NCBI RefSeq assembly: GCF_901709675.1
Contig: NC_051099.1
Span: forward strand, 5,518,001-5,582,000
Reading direction: 5' to 3'
Source: Syngnathus acus
Taxonomy: Eukaryota; Chordata; Actinopteri; Syngnathiformes; Syngnathidae
DNA: 64,000 bases
Below the pieces are notes generated by a model. The model ran no database searches. It saw nothing but the letters and a program-made list of their open reading frames with translations, and had not been told where the DNA came from. The position numbers were made by a program, and so were the translations under genes. Below, piece by piece: positions 48,066 to 60,700 of the stretch (the stretch's first letter is position 1; every line of letters starts with the position of its first letter).

Positions 48066-48083
48066 GGTGGGGTGGGGTGGGGT
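48066..48083. repeat. GGGGT pentamer repeat
   Basis: Three and a half GGGGT units on the plus strand, the complement of the ACCCC repeat at 48449-48482 in the same presumed 3' UTR. Confidence 0.85.
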
Positions 48084-48448
48084 CATCAACAGTCTACAAC
48101 TATTCTCATTATTATGTACAATGATATGGTGACGCATTCCTTGCATTTTTCCCCAAGGGGTGGGACATAACCGAGTCGCAGATATATCACAGTATACTCA
48201 ATTGTTATGAAGTGTTTTGACGTTAAAGAGGAAGCGGTGGCGGTAGTCGTTGGGGACGAGCGGGAGGGGGGGGTGGCTGTCATTTTTTTTTTGTACCCTC
48301 TACAGAAACCCAAGGTGGGAGCTTGTGAACGCCACGAAAAAAAATCCGAACAAGGCACAGAATTTTCTGCAAACGGTCGGGGACTCGACAACATCAACAA
48401 GAAAATAAACATGTCGTTAGGTAGGTGCTGAACGGTGAAGCTCTCTGA

Positions 48449-48482
48449 CCCCCCCCCCCACCCCACCCCACCCCACCCCCAC
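48449..48482. repeat. Poly-C and CCCCA pentamer repeat
   Basis: A C run followed by four CCCCA units. Read as cadm1 mRNA it is GGGGT-type and could form a G-quadruplex. Confidence 0.85.
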
Positions 48483-48639
48483 CGTCCTCCTCTTGTCCGC
48501 ATCTTAAAAACCGTCCTTTTGATTTCTTTTCCCTACAACACATAAAACATTCCAACCTACATTTGCGGACGAGACTAGACAAACTGCTTTTTTTTTCTCG
48601 CGCCTCCCACCCATTAAGGTGACCATTTCAGATCCCCTC

Positions 48640-48642
<3 letters not shown>

Positions 48643-48678
<36 letters not shown>
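48643..48678. repeat. 36-base uninterrupted C run
   Basis: A perfect C36 on the plus strand, about 70 bases past the cadm1 stop codon, so G36 in the mRNA. Homopolymers of this length are also prone to assembly error. Confidence 0.85.
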
Positions 48679-48681
<3 letters not shown>

Positions 48682-48748
48682 CCCCGAGTCCCCCCAGAAA
48701 CAACCGCGCCCTAAAGAGGACGCTGAAGGTGTCGGGGTCCTGCTTTGA

Positions 48749-51700
48749 TTAGATGTAGTACTCCTTCTTTTCGTCGGAGTTGGTGTGGCCGCCCTCGGCG
48801 TTGATGATGGCCGTGTCGGCGTCGGCCGCGTCGTCCGCCCCTTTGGCTTCGTGTGTGAAGTAGGTACCTGAGGGAGAAAATTTCACAATTACGCATGAGG
48901 ACACACCACGTGACCGTATTTCCGAAATTCCCGTTTAGCGGGACCCATCTGGAAATTGGGCAGAATTTTCTCGCTCTTTGCACTCCTAGTCAGCGACTGC
49001 CTGCTGCTCAGATGACAGACACCAAAGATTAAAAGGAGCCTGCGGCACTTGATCATGCTAATCTCCCAGCATGTGGTGAGCCTCGCACCTTGGAGATGGA
49101 CCTCTCCGGTGGCTCTGAACTGACCTTGCGGGGGGGTCAACGGAAATTGAACCGACGGGCCACTTGGATACTCATTGAGCAGATTTTCCGACAAAATGAG
49201 CAATGATGCCATTTTCAAGTTGCTGATTCCACCTTTTGACCATCCATGTGGACCGGAAGTGCAAATAGGGTATGCTTGACACCATCTTTTTTCATTGTCA
49301 TGTACACCTGACCTTCCACCCTTGGAACTCATTAGGGATCGCCAACGAGTGCCGTCTTCATACCAACCATACATCTTTGTGACCTAGATTTAACCAGCTG
49401 CGACAAAACCACATAGGCAAGGGGTTCTCGGAGTTTTTGTTTCCATTCAGAGACCCCTTACAACACAGGTGTCAAACTCAAGGCCCGGGGGCCAGATACG
49501 GCCTGCCACATCACTTTATGTGGCCCGCGAAGACAAATTGTGCATCAAATTCGTGTGTCATTACTGGAATTTACAAATTGTCTTCACTTTTAATAATATC
49601 TTTTTTTTTAATATTTGACCAGTTTTTACTCGTCTAATTTTAAAATGTGTTATTTGTCAGTTTGTTTTGTCGCTTTTACTGTATATAATATGAGGTGCTC
49701 ATACATTTATTTGGGTTGACAGTCATAATGGCCCTCCGAAAGAAGCTATGACTACAATGCGGCCCGCGAAAAAAATGAGTTTGACACCCCTGCCTTACAA
49801 GAATAACTTTTTTCCCCCAATTGACAATTGAATATAACCCAATTCAACAGATTATATCTTGAACGCAACAGAGTCCACTTTTTGGATTCCACTAAGATTT
49901 GGTGACTGGACGAATCAGTTGTCAAACCCTCAGGAAGTAGCCACCGAATAATGGTAGGCTGATTAAAAAGTGCCGAGCGTCATTGACTGATATGGGTTAC
50001 CTTTGTGCCTGGCGAAGTAACGTCCCAAGACGATGAGTAGACAGAGCATGGCGAAGACCACCACAGCCACGACTCCCCCGATCACCGCGTGGTCCACCGT
50101 TCTGGGGGCTCCCTCACCGGCTCGAGAATCTACGACAAAAAAAAAAGGAGCCTCATTAATTGTATTAAAGGAACACAGAGGACAGAGAGAAATGGCTATG
50201 CTAATGTAGGCTTTAACAATTCACGTCAGGAGAATATCTCATGAAAAGAAAAGACGGCTTTCCACAAAGAAAGCCAGTCACATAATCACTGCGTGCGGTA
50301 GCTTTGATGGAGAGACAAACGGCTTTATCTGATAATGACTTTAAATCGAATCCACATCTCAGCTAATCATCCATCTTTCTAGACCTCAACCATAACCAAA
50401 CAACTCAAGTGCTTAACCCTCGTCTGCGTGTTGTTGTTTTTTGCTGACTAAAAGATCCTTCTGACTTGAGCCTATTCCAGTTGATTTCAGTCAAGCACAG
50501 GTCATAGAGACAAACAAATCATTCAATTTGTTTTCACAGTGCTTTCTGGTTCCCAACTTTTTGGCTATCGTTTTTTTTTTTTTTTCTAAAGACTCGAAAG
50601 GGAAATAAGGGCATGAGGGATGCTTGCCATCAGTTATTAGCAATCTGTTCACGTCATCCATTAGCTGTAGTAGCTGGCTAACCCCCTTTCCACTGAGGGA
50701 TTTGCTGGAGCCGGGTCCAGGAAGCAGAAGGACCAGGCCGCATTTTACTAATGAATGCCAGAAATGGAAGAGAGAAAAATGATGAACAACATCAGCCAAT
50801 ATGGGAGGAACAACGCCACACTTGACAAAATTGTTCCCCCCAGGTGAATCCAAAGGGCTTATTTTGACTTTAGATTTGGCTTTCAGCGCATTGCAGCGGC
50901 TTCAATTAAACCGAGTGGAAATCCGTCTGACATTCAATTGCTTTTAGGCCAACTCTACGTTAACATTGTTTCCTATTACGATGTTAATGTGGACTCTGGA
51001 CTCGAGGGCACCAAGGGAAGGGACACATGCGTTTAAGAAACGGTAAAGACGCCATTGCGTGACAATAAAGTTTGTCTGAATGTCATATTTAATAAGGATG
51101 CGGCTGGAAAACATTTGCTGTCATTTCCTGAAAGCACTTGGCTCACGATGAAACCATATAATGCAATTTGCATGTCATATCAGTGAGCGTCATTTATGAA
51201 CAATTACTGTCACTCGGCGCAAGACACTACATTTGTGGAAGGAACTAGCTCAAAGTTAAAATGCTTTCAACAATGACTACAGCTAGCGCTCGAGGAAACG
51301 CACTTATTGCCTTTTCATCAATGTCTTCTTTGGGAGCAGAATGACGAGGGCATTGCCATTCCAAACAAACCGTTTCATTTAACTGCAGTTGAAGGTGAAG
51401 AGGAAGAAAAATTTTGACATCATTTCCCCATAGTGCCATTTAGACGATGTAGGTGAACAGGACAGATGGTCATTAACATTGATTTTTGGCTTGAGGGATA
51501 GTTCCAGTCAGTCAGACGTGTACTGCCAAAACATCACTCCAATATCCTCTGCATATATATATTTTTTCTTAATTTTATTTTTCTCAACAACCGTCGCTTG
51601 GTTACGTGCGCAAGCGAGGGTGGCGGTGAACTTTGCAACAAGCAGCAGTTTGACAGATTATGAAAAATTCTTTCAAAAAGTTGAAGTGGACTAATGACAC

Positions 51701-54700
51701 CAAGAGAATGTGTTTAGCATTAGCTTTCTCTTAGGCCAGCCCACTATTTTTATGCTAACATCTAATTTAAAACACCTCAGACTGGTTGATGTAACTAGCA
51801 GTGTGCTCGCCGTAATTACAAACTTTTAAACAGCTTATATTTGAACGTAGGACGTAGCAACAAATGCAGACAGCTTATATCAATATGCATATATTTTTTA
51901 TCCTCTGCCAAGAAAAGCCCAAAACTAACATTATTTCTGCTTTTTTGGGGTTTGACGTGAAATCTATGTATCGTATGAACTGTTTCCAGGTCAAACTAAA
52001 TTGTCATCTCCGGTAAGGTCTCTATTTAATATGTGTCTGAAAGACAAACGATTAAGCAGGGCAGTTCTCCAAGTGTCCACGGGGATAAACAGAGAGAGTG
52101 GCAGCAATGCAAGATCACAAGTGCCAAGGTGGAGGATCTCATTTTTCATAGGACGGGCTGACAGGGGCCTTGATTTGAGACTGAGGAGATCTCCTAATTG
52201 GATCTGCTAATCTGCTAATTAAGCATCGGTGACTTGGCTGACGTGCTCGCACGCTGCCGTCGCCAGATAGAGGGGCAATCAGCGAGCGGCGAGTGGGCGG
52301 GCGGGGTGTCATAAGAGTACGTTGCCTTGTCAAGATCCACTCTCTCTCGCCTAAAGAGTAAAGGTAATTAAAGTCACCAGCAACCTATTCATTGAACCTA
52401 TTTGAAAATGTCACCTCGAGCTTCTCCTTGTCGGGTGGTGCGTGACGCGACACGATGCGACGCCGCTCTCATATAGTGACTTTTTTGCACGACGTCAGAA
52501 GGTGCTTTAATTAGGGGAAATGCTGGCGAGAATGAAGTTGAAAGTTGGACAATTGTTTAACATTTGAAGACAATTAAAAAAACAATGACATGCCTTTGGA
52601 TTTCGTTTCTGCCTATTCATGCTTACTCAGCTTCTTTTGTTTATTGCATATTTCATGGCTGTATGACCTTTGAAAAAACATCAGCGACCTTCCCTTCCGT
52701 ACCGATTTAGTGGTTCTTTTTAATCGATTTTTTTTTTAGTATAAATTGACGTTTTTTTTTCCATCTCAAAGCAAACATTCAAAGTCATTCCAGGAATAAA
52801 CCAACAGTCCATTAGCACTCGAGGAACCGTGTATCTTTTCCCTAATGGACTCATTTATCATTTGTCTAATCAGGGCCAGTCTTCATCCAAAATGTAATAT
52901 AATTATGGGCTATAAGCGTTCTCGGGATATTGCGCCGTTTCTAGGCCGCGGCGAGCTCGATAAACACCTTCTAATAATGGCTTTTAGTGGTCTCGGGAGT
53001 GACTTACTCCGACGCATCGAGGACTCGCAGTGGCTCCCGAGGCCAAATGAGTTTGTGGCTCATTGCGGCGATGTGCATCAGTCCTGTTAATGGCGGGCAG
53101 GCGGGAGTGAGGGGAGGGGCTTCTCTCAGGTATGATTATCAACCCTCGCAAAAATGTAACCTTCCCTATCTTCCCGCTGTTAGCGAGCTGCCTATAAGTG
53201 GACTGCCAGGAAAATATCCATTACGGAGGCCGCTTGAGCTAAACGTCACTTGGGTGCTCACACTTAGCTGACTTTTCTCCCTAAGCACTTAAAAAGATGC
53301 GAGTGAGTAAGGTGACAATCTCAAGAATGACAACAAAAAAAAAAAATTTGAATTGAGGACATTGTCCACTGTCTGCATTGTAACAACACAGTGAGGCCGT
53401 GTTTATTGTGGTGCCTGGCAAAATCTCACGGAAGGCTTTGCGTTAACACGCGTGGCCGCCAGACATTCGCTGTGCCCGGCCGGCTATGGGAAGTGTGCCA
53501 ACTCCCCTGAATGAGAGAAAAATGGCTGCATTTGAATGTTAGCAACAAACAGCCTATGGCAAGATTCTGCGCTCGACCTCTCGGATGAGCTTTTTCATTA
53601 ACTTTTCATGCCTCCCCATTTGAATGAGTAAACAACTGACAGAACAATTTGTCAACTTCATTCGAACTGCACCAATACGTGCCACTACCGACAATCGTTT
53701 TACCAAGTATACGCCTGCGGAAATGAGCAGTTCCAAAAAGATTTACTCGGTTTGATGTTGCATTCCTCTCGAGACCTAAAGAGCCTTTAAAACACAAATC
53801 CTCCATAATACAATATGTCCCCTTTAATACTAACAACTTTGGCTTTGTCAGCTGTAACAAAGAATGAAAACATCTGGCCGCCAGCGTGAGGCGTTCAATG
53901 CTTTCACGTCGCCGACTGGCAAACCCGGACGCAGATCCGATGATAAACGAGCGCTTTTATGCGTGCGCGGGACAGCGGCTCCAAGTAATTTCCGAGGTAA
54001 TACGGCTTACTGGAGCATTACGCGCCACCTGAGAGCAAGGAGGCGCGTTATGCCTCAGAAATTAGGCTTTCGGGAAGTCGGTGTAAACAAGCCACAATCA
54101 AGATAGGCGCTTTATTATTAGTGTCGCCGCGCAGCGCTAAAAGGCCCAGCTTGATTATTGACACATCACAACACAAATGCATTCATGTAATACATTGTCA
54201 CATACTGTAGCGGCTGGGGCTATTTTCATAGTCAACAAAAGAGTGGGCCAGCTGAATCATGAAAAGACGATTTTTCTGAGAACAGGGTTTGCCCTATGTA
54301 TGATACGAACGAAATGCAAAATAGCAAATAGAAAAATTGGCTAGATGATGTATGGAGGATTTATTTTGGGGGCCATAATGACTCGTCAGGAACATTTCAA
54401 AAAAATAATTCCAAAGCATTTTTGGTGGTGCACAAACAGTTGGCAAGAACGCCCGCAGGTGTCTCATTTGCAGCAGGTAACAGAAGCCGCGCGACAGATG
54501 GGCACATTCGACAGCGGATGGCAAATCCGGAAGCGTCTGCTTGCTGAAATGATCAAAAGTGACGATTGGCACAAAAGCCATTTGTATGCGGCGGTTTAAA
54601 AAAAAAAAAAAAAAACTGTCGGCTGCTGATGTCATTTTTTTGCCTTTAGGTATGAGTTAATTCGTTTCTTGACCATCCTGAAAGCCAAGAAGAAATATTT

Positions 54701-57700
54701 TCACAACCACTGTAGAATGCAGTAAGATTAGTTGTTCACTGCAGAGGATAAAGAATATACATACGTATGCCTACCCCTAAACCAAATACTCTATAAAAAC
54801 AAAAAAACCTAAAAGTAATACTAAAACTGATTTAAAGAATAGACCATTATACCTGCTCTAACTGGATCTCGAAAACAAAACTCAAAGCTAAATACAACCA
54901 AAAAAAAATGCAAAATCATTTGGAGAGTGTCGAGAGGAGAGGGAGGAACACTACTCGCAAAGCATGTTTGCTCATCCTCCGTATTGTCTCACTGCTGTTG
55001 TTAATGGCGTCCCGGTGTTCAAAATGTCTTCCTGAGAGTCCCGCCGAGCCGGGCGGCCATTACGGCGCACTCTCTCCCGAGTCTGGCGTTTTCCGACCTG
55101 CGGCGCCGCTCAATTATCTGGGCTACTTTCTCCCGCTTGCTGACAGCCGTGTTGACAGGTGTGCGGTAGCTCCCTCGCCAACCCCCCGCCCAACCCTTGC
55201 AGATGTGCTCACCTCTCTAGACAGGAAATTAATCGGCTCCGAGCTAGCCGTCAGCTACGCTAGGAGCTGACATCTTGCGCTAACGTGCCCTTTTGTTTAA
55301 GAGTGAGCAGATCGAAGCCGGAGAAGGCGAGACGTCATTGGAACGCGTGCTGATGTGCGGCTAGAAACCACCAAAATAATCACGTATAAACAGCATGCTA
55401 CACAGTCTCCACTTTGCTGCACCGGATAATTCTATACTGGAATAAAAATGGCCAAATAACCACAGTCGCTAACTTGCAGCAGTATTATCATCCACAGTCT
55501 CCTCTTTCCTGCAGCACTCTGTTTTCTTTGTTGCCCACAGTCTCCTCTTGGATAAAATGACTATACACCACATTGGCCACTTAGTTGCATGCTTTTAACA
55601 TTTGAGGATCCACTGAAACAAACGTATCCACACATTTGTTAACATTTGAGAAAAAGCTGTTAGAAATGACCAAAACAAAGAGCAATGCTAAAATTAGCAT
55701 ATTAAATTCTTCATTATTGTACTCCAGAGTGTCTACGATCCAATATCTGTTTTCTTTTGACCCTCAGTCTCCTGGAAAAAAATGTGCCTTGTTGCTTGCA
55801 GTGCTATTTTAAAATGGAAAGCTGGACGCTTCTGTCCCTTCACGTCACCGAACAAAATGGACAAGGTGGCCGTTCCGTGTCAGTCCCCTGGTTCCTCAAA
55901 TCACAACAAGCTGAGCATCGCCATGGCAACAAGACTTCTGGAGTCTCAGCGGTCAGCGCCGCTCCGACGTGGTGTCAGTCACGGGTGCAAATGAGTGACA
56001 TAAGCAGCCTCCGCTGAGGTGATTCATTGGCCTAATGGAAGCCTTGAGCTCCAAATATCATACAGAGTGAAAAAGGAAACAAGATCTGTATTTAGTTTGG
56101 CGGCATTCAATGCATATATAAAATATAAATAACAGTGATTTATATTTTTTGCTATGGTGTCCGCTATTTTTGTGCTGAGGCCAATGAAAGTAATACTTTG
56201 GCACCATCTTTAACTCATTGATGGTGTTTCTTTCATCCGCGTTGGAGATGTCCTGTGCTCCTTGAATGCATGAAGTCTAACTTGCTCTTACAATTTGCTT
56301 TAACATTTATTATATTAAAAAAAAGATTGACTTCAACGACCAAAACATGTCACAGACTTGTTATAAAGATGACAAACTAGCGACATAATTAGCATCACAG
56401 AAATAAACGGGAGGACGAGGAGCTGGGGGGACGAGTCCAACCATTTGCATGTTGACATACTTTAATAAACATGCAGCAGATGCAGGCGGAAACCCCCAAA
56501 ATAAAAAAAATAAAAGAAATAATAAGAAAGTAGAGATACCAACCATGAGCTGCAGGTTCAGTGCTGGGCGCAGTGTCTGAGTGAGCACACAAGGAGAGGA
56601 CATGGTGGAGGACCAAGAGGGAGGTGTGGAAGAGGAGAAACGGCATGCAAATAAAGGAAGGAGGGAAGGAAGGAAGGAAGGGAGGGAGGGGAAGAAAACA
56701 AATAACAAACATAAGCAAGCATTCGAGAACAAACGACAAAAAGACAACAGGCTAAAGGGAAGCAACACGCGCACACGCATTGCTGTGTCTGACCACAATT
56801 CATTCAGAATTATTGTGTTGTCAACTGCTTGATGATATTGTAACTTTTTAAAGCCACTGATTACGATGCCTACATCTGAATGCAAAAAACAAAAAAAAAC
56901 AACGATATAAAATCCAAAGTCCACATGCAAACTAAAGCATCTGATAGCAGAAATCGAAATGGGACGAGAAGCGGACCATGCGGGACTCCACAATACGTTG
57001 CCTATGTTGACGCGAGCCCTTTGCCAACATGTCGCACGCCGATAACCACACGCCCATCCTAATTCTATACGCATGAATGCATAAGACGGCACCCAAATGC
57101 CAACAGCGTCCCCCGCTGGCAAACGTGATGACTTCTTTACATCTGATGGCTTTTCCAAACAGAGCCGCCTCCTCCGTTTTGCCATTTCCTTCCATCTTCT
57201 TGAGTGTTTTCCACCTCCCGCAGAGCTTCTCTGATGGAGAAGAAAAATGTCTGGCTTTGCTTTGACAAGGGCCAGAGTTTTGTTTACAGGTTCGGAGCTT
57301 TGACGGGCATTAAGTTGTTGAGTAGTTGCGCTTTTGCTCCAACAATGAATACATTACATCTGTGAGCTGCTGACGGTGTAAAACACGGCTACCCCGAAGA
57401 AGACGTGTTTTCCATCCCGCCGCTATACGACAAAGCGAGCTAGCGACCCAGGTCCCGTATGCCACATGACGCCATGTTGGATGCTTGCAATTTACCTTAA
57501 TCAAATCAGTTCGAGTCGACTGACTCCAATTTGAAAATGGATTGGCGGAGGGGGGCATCCTTCATATTATTTTCGCCTTTGATACAACGGAAGCGTGTGA
57601 ACCCCCCCCACCCCGCCCCCTTGTCGCCAGATGGTGTTTATGCAATTGAAGACCCTGACAAAGGCAATAGATATTTATTTGCGACTTCCTGACTGTGGCG

Positions 57701-60700
57701 AATTGGTTCATCAGCCTCGTTTAGGCTCTTCCATCAATTAAGACGCCACGCCGGCTCACCTCCAGATTGTCTGATTTGCATCGGACGCACATTCATAATC
57801 TATTTCCTTCAGCTGGCAATTAAAGGCCATTGTTCGCCCCGGCGGGCTGCTAAATACGGCGATGATTTGTCATATTGTGTCGATGGCGACGGGTGGGTGA
57901 GGTCAAGAGAGATCGGACGAAAGATGAATGCTGATTAAGGCGGAAGGGTCCTTGTGTCGCGCCAAATGTACACTGCGTTTGCGGTGAAACTGCCGTTTCA
58001 AATGTTTACGAACGTAAAGGTGTAAATGGGCCTCGTGTTGGGTCCTGGGAGATGCCTAAATGGAAATTCCTGTCATGACCTAAAAAAAAAAAAAAAGTGC
58101 AAAAACAATAATTTTGACATTTGCCAATGTTTTTGCTTGAAAAATGTGCAAAAACAATCATTTTGATATTTGCCAATGTTTTGACTTCCCACAACCTGCA
58201 CACACAGAGACGCACTTAGGGACCAAGTGTTGGGGTTGTATAGATTTTTAAAGTGCTCCATTTTGTCCGTTTAATGGGAAAGTGATGGTGGAAAAAAAGC
58301 CCTCAATAGCACTCTGATAGATTCATTTGGCAGTCTCTGATCTGTGAAGCCCCGCTGTGGCTAAATGAAATCAACTGGCAGAGTGTATTATGGCCATATG
58401 AGCCCGCTGCTGCCTTCAATCCATACACACAGTAATAATCATAGAATGCCCCTGGTAGCGGCCCGTAAGGACAGGACATCTGGCGCAAAGTGTAAATGGG
58501 TTTGGCTTCCCACTGAAAACATTGGCGCTTCGCACACGAGAGCTTGCGTTCGATTGGGCGGCGTGCACGCGCGCATATCGAGCGGCCGCGCAGATTGTTC
58601 ATTGGCCTTTTTGGAATTTCAGGCATAAAGTCTGCCGTGTCTTGAGGATTTACTGTGGTGCCTTTGAGATACAAGTACAAGATGTCATCCGGTATTTATT
58701 TTGCTTTGACTCGAGAGCGAGCTTGAGATACGATCAAAAAGGCTTCAATGCAACTTAAAGTGAAAACACACAAATCTAATTTGACTCAGTTTGATCAGTT
58801 TAAGCATCTGATATTTTCAAATGCAGACGATGCAGAAGCACTGACTGAGTCTTATAGTCTTTATCCTCTGCAAGGAGCTGCTGAGATGTTGACACTGTAC
58901 CAAGGGCTGCATGTCTTATACTGCCCTCTAGTGGCCAAGACAGAAAGCAGTTCAACTCAAGTGTGAAAACTGTTCAATTGTCCTCAAGTTGATTAGGTCG
59001 ACCACACAAATAGATAATAGTTACTCGATTACAATGGAGTACAGCAGAATGAGCACGACTTGTGTTTTCACTCACGGAAGCAGCACATCAACAGTTTAGG
59101 TTTGCTAGTCTTCTTGAACTACTTGGGGCGGGGTACGGTTACACTTCAGAGACTCCACATTAACGTGAAATCAACTGTAATCATAATAGGAGGAACGTAA
59201 AAGCTACCCCGCCCCGTCCCCTTTTATAGTGGAGCAAAGAAAGGCCCGCCGGCATTGTTGTTTTTCTAAATATTGCTTTCTATTTTGCAACGGTATGACT
59301 CCCAACGGACTTATTAGGCACACGAGTGCAATCATTTGCGAATCTCGCAGTCAATCAGCCCGTCGGTGCCGACGAGATAGGAGTCGGTGCGAGTGGCTGG
59401 ATGCCTGGCGCCCAGGTGCAATCAATGCCCCCCCCCCCGGCGCAGATAGGCATTCCTTTTAATCCAATCGAACGGCATAATCAAGCACAATGGCCGTGAT
59501 TCGCGCCCCGGCCTCGTGAGATTTGTTCCAATCGAGCGAGCTGTCAGCCGGGCTTTTGATTGCGTCGCGCCGCGCACAACTCGGGCTGATGAAGAAAGTG
59601 GCGATATTTCTTCCATCTCTGGGTGTGCACTCAAAACAGACCGGAGTTTGATTTCCAATGGAATCGTTCGGAGTCGGAATCGACGATAGAAAAAGTCGAG
59701 GGCGATACTGTACCTTGACTGGCTTCGGGGTGGAGGGAGGAGGAAGTGATGATGAAGATGGTGGCAGTGGTGGGTTTGGGGGTGGTGGTGGGAGCATCTG
59801 AATGAGAAGACAAATACATGACAAACTCACAGGGGGGCGGATACAAATGAGTGCACCAAAAGAAAAATATGAAATGCACACGCGTGTACGATGCCGGGCC
59901 GGGTTGCCTCACAGCTTGGCTTTTCGCCGACTCGGCGCAGCAAGACGACGCTTGTTAGGAGTGATTAAAGTTCTTAATGAGCAACGTGCGCTGCCGTCTT
60001 GACAGACAAATACATTGGAGGTGATCAGCAGGGTGAAGAGTGAAAGAGGAGAGGGCCAGGCCAATGTTTGATGGCATGATGACAACACGAGTGCATTCAA
60101 AGATGAAGGGAATAGCCGACGACAAACAACACACAGCAGGCGCCATCAAGGAAGAAAACACATCAGCTTGTTGTGAACAAATGACTTGGAAGCGGAGACT
60201 CATTAACTTTTGTTTTAAAAATAATTTCAAATAATGGATATCTCCGGGGTGCTGCCGACTCCTCCAAAACGTCTTTGGAAAACCACAAAATTCTTCGAAA
60301 AAGTCTGATAATTATTCAATATGTTCCCTGTGGCCGAAGGAAGAAAATGCTGGAAAAAAATACCCCCCCTTCCAAAAATAATAATACAAAAAAAATGAAT
60401 TATCTGGCACCTGGGGGGGTTCCAAGCATATTTTAGGGCGAGGAAATGCCCCCGCGGCCCCCCCACTTGCTCACCTTCGTCAGTCGAACACGTGTAAATC
60501 GAGGACTACCTGTATTGTTAAATTATTTTCCAGATTAGCTGCGAAAAGTCACTTTTTTTCCCCCAGCAATCCTCAACGGTTTCCAACACGATTATTTGGA
60601 CTGCCAGTTTGAGGCAAATTGAAAATAATCACCTCCCAAATTTGCATGGAGGTGCTAATCAAGTTAATAAAGGTTACAACGCCGTGGGTAAATGTCTCCG

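Larger units (their letters stand above)
44601..48748 (-). other. cadm1: Probable long AT-rich 3' UTR and downstream flank of cadm1
   Basis: This lies downstream of the cadm1 stop codon on the minus strand. It is very AT-rich with many T and A tracts and several tttatt sites (for example 45055-45060), any of which could serve as AATAAA on the minus strand. It also holds an (AAT)n run near 46230-46248. CADM1 transcripts have long 3' UTRs; the true end cannot be fixed from sequence. Confidence 0.45.
56577..59713 (-). other. cadm1: cadm1 intron with candidate regulatory DNA
   Basis: A 3.1-kb intron. It contains a GAAG/GGGA purine repeat, a 49-bp tandem duplication and a motif-dense stretch at 57640-57960. 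No exon is seen. Confidence 0.5.

Noticed and set aside
50130-56543. Search for the human CADM1 GLTQLPNS optional exon
   Set aside because: No matching sequence with phase-1 splice sites was seen by eye; it may be absent or too diverged.
56361-57185. 274-aa minus-strand frame spanning the 33-nt cadm1 exon
   Set aside because: It reads through introns in low-complexity Phe/Leu/Pro sequence. Only the 33 nt with splice sites match CADM1.
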